From Candidatus Helarchaeota archaeon (lineage in GTDB: Archaea; Asgardarchaeota; Lokiarchaeia; Helarchaeales; JABXJV01): a DNA stretch of 5,413 nt. Below, one piece after another: positions 5,125 through 5,413 of the stretch; position 1 is the first letter of the stretch, and every line of letters begins with the position of its first letter. The notes under the pieces are model-generated. The model saw only the letters and a list, made by a program, of their open reading frames with translations, ran no database searches and was not told the origin of the DNA. A program made the translations under genes and the position numbers. The stretch is from contig JABXJV010000577.1 in assembly GCA_013375355.1 (NCBI GenBank), forward strand, positions 1 to 5,413, read 5' to 3'.

Positions 5125-5413
5125 ATGGAGCGCTCTGAGCTGAAAAATATAAAATGTCAATTGTGTGGGCAAACTTTATCTGCAGATGCCAATTTTTGTC
5201 ATAAATGTGGTGAGCCAGTAAAAAACAAAGTATGCTCCAAATGCAAAACAGTTAATAATTATAATGCGCAGTTCTGCATCAACTGCGGAACAAAATTAGA
5301 ATCTGTTAAATATCCGAAAAAATATAAAATTAGAAAGAAAAAAAGTGAAGTAATAAAGGAATCCAGAAATCCGGCAATATATTTTGGAATATTCATATTT
5401 ATTTCAGCCTTAA
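5125..5413 (+). CDS. Double zinc-ribbon protein with a putative membrane segment (partial, runs off the window)
   Basis: An open frame from ATG 5125 continues to the window edge (96 codons visible). Eight cysteines form two treble-clef-like zinc ribbons of identical spacing: Cys11, 14, 25, 28 and Cys37, 40, 51, 54 (CxxC, ten residues, CxxC). The motif FCxxCG recurs in both (FCHKCGEPV and FCINCGTKL), the hallmark of the zinc-ribbon/DZR families. A Lys/Arg-rich linker (about 62-81) is followed by a hydrophobic run beginning near Pro83 (AIYFGIFIFISAL), probably the start of a transmembrane helix. It would then be a membrane protein with a cytosolic N-terminal zinc module (positive-inside rule). 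An in-frame TAA at 5107 limits the start. No Shine-Dalgarno sequence is visible, but TATAAT hexamers at 5105-5110 and 5110-5115 lie just upstream. The function of the missing C-terminal part is unknown; zinc-ribbon plus TM proteins often carry TPR or other sensory domains. Confidence 0.8.
   Translation, partial: MERSELKNIKCQLCGQTLSADANFCHKCGEPVKNKVCSKCKTVNNYNAQFCINCGTKLESVKYPKKYKIRKKKSEVIKESRNPAIYFGIFIFISAL

Overview
The window comes from an AT-rich bacterial chromosome. A MltD-type lytic transglycosylase with LysM domains, together with membrane-bound SppA, points to a diderm (Gram-negative-type) bacterium. The sppA-HU/IHF adjacency recalls deltaproteobacterial and related deep-branching lineages, but the sequence alone does not fix the phylum. 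All five complete genes are on the + strand and are conserved housekeeping or envelope genes. A sixth, a zinc-ribbon membrane protein, runs off the right edge.

Layout: 1-239 has no recognisable gene. It holds an inverted pair of palindromic repeats (45-116) and a candidate extended -10 promoter that ends exactly one start-site distance before trmD. trmD (240-920) and rplS (948-1289) form a two-gene translation operon closed by a strong intrinsic terminator at 1303-1345. Next comes a 627-residue MltD-like murein transglycosylase (1466-3349), a single-gene unit with its own Shine-Dalgarno sequence and terminator (3401-3440). sppA (3559-4434) follows with a good ribosome binding site. The 380 bp from 4435 to 4814 hold no gene. 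They contain a composite repetitive element (4465-4666): 11-bp perfect terminal inverted repeats enclosing a REP/inverted-REP hairpin pair, a third imperfect hairpin and a degenerate fourth palindrome. A candidate promoter and a perfect Shine-Dalgarno sequence then lead into a TTG-started HU/IHF-family gene (4815-5099). The partial zinc-ribbon gene begins 25 bp later at 5125.

The genes do not form one pathway: tRNA m1G37 methylation and ribosomal protein L19 serve translation, the transglycosylase and SppA serve envelope turnover, and HU/IHF serves nucleoid architecture. I see no undescribed gene system (defence, biosynthetic or mobile cargo). The least ordinary content is the intergenic DNA. 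Two spacers carry inverted pairs of hairpin repeats whose copies differ by compensatory stem changes. One pair has a GTAG foot like that of REP elements mobilised by RAYT (IS200/IS605-like) transposases.
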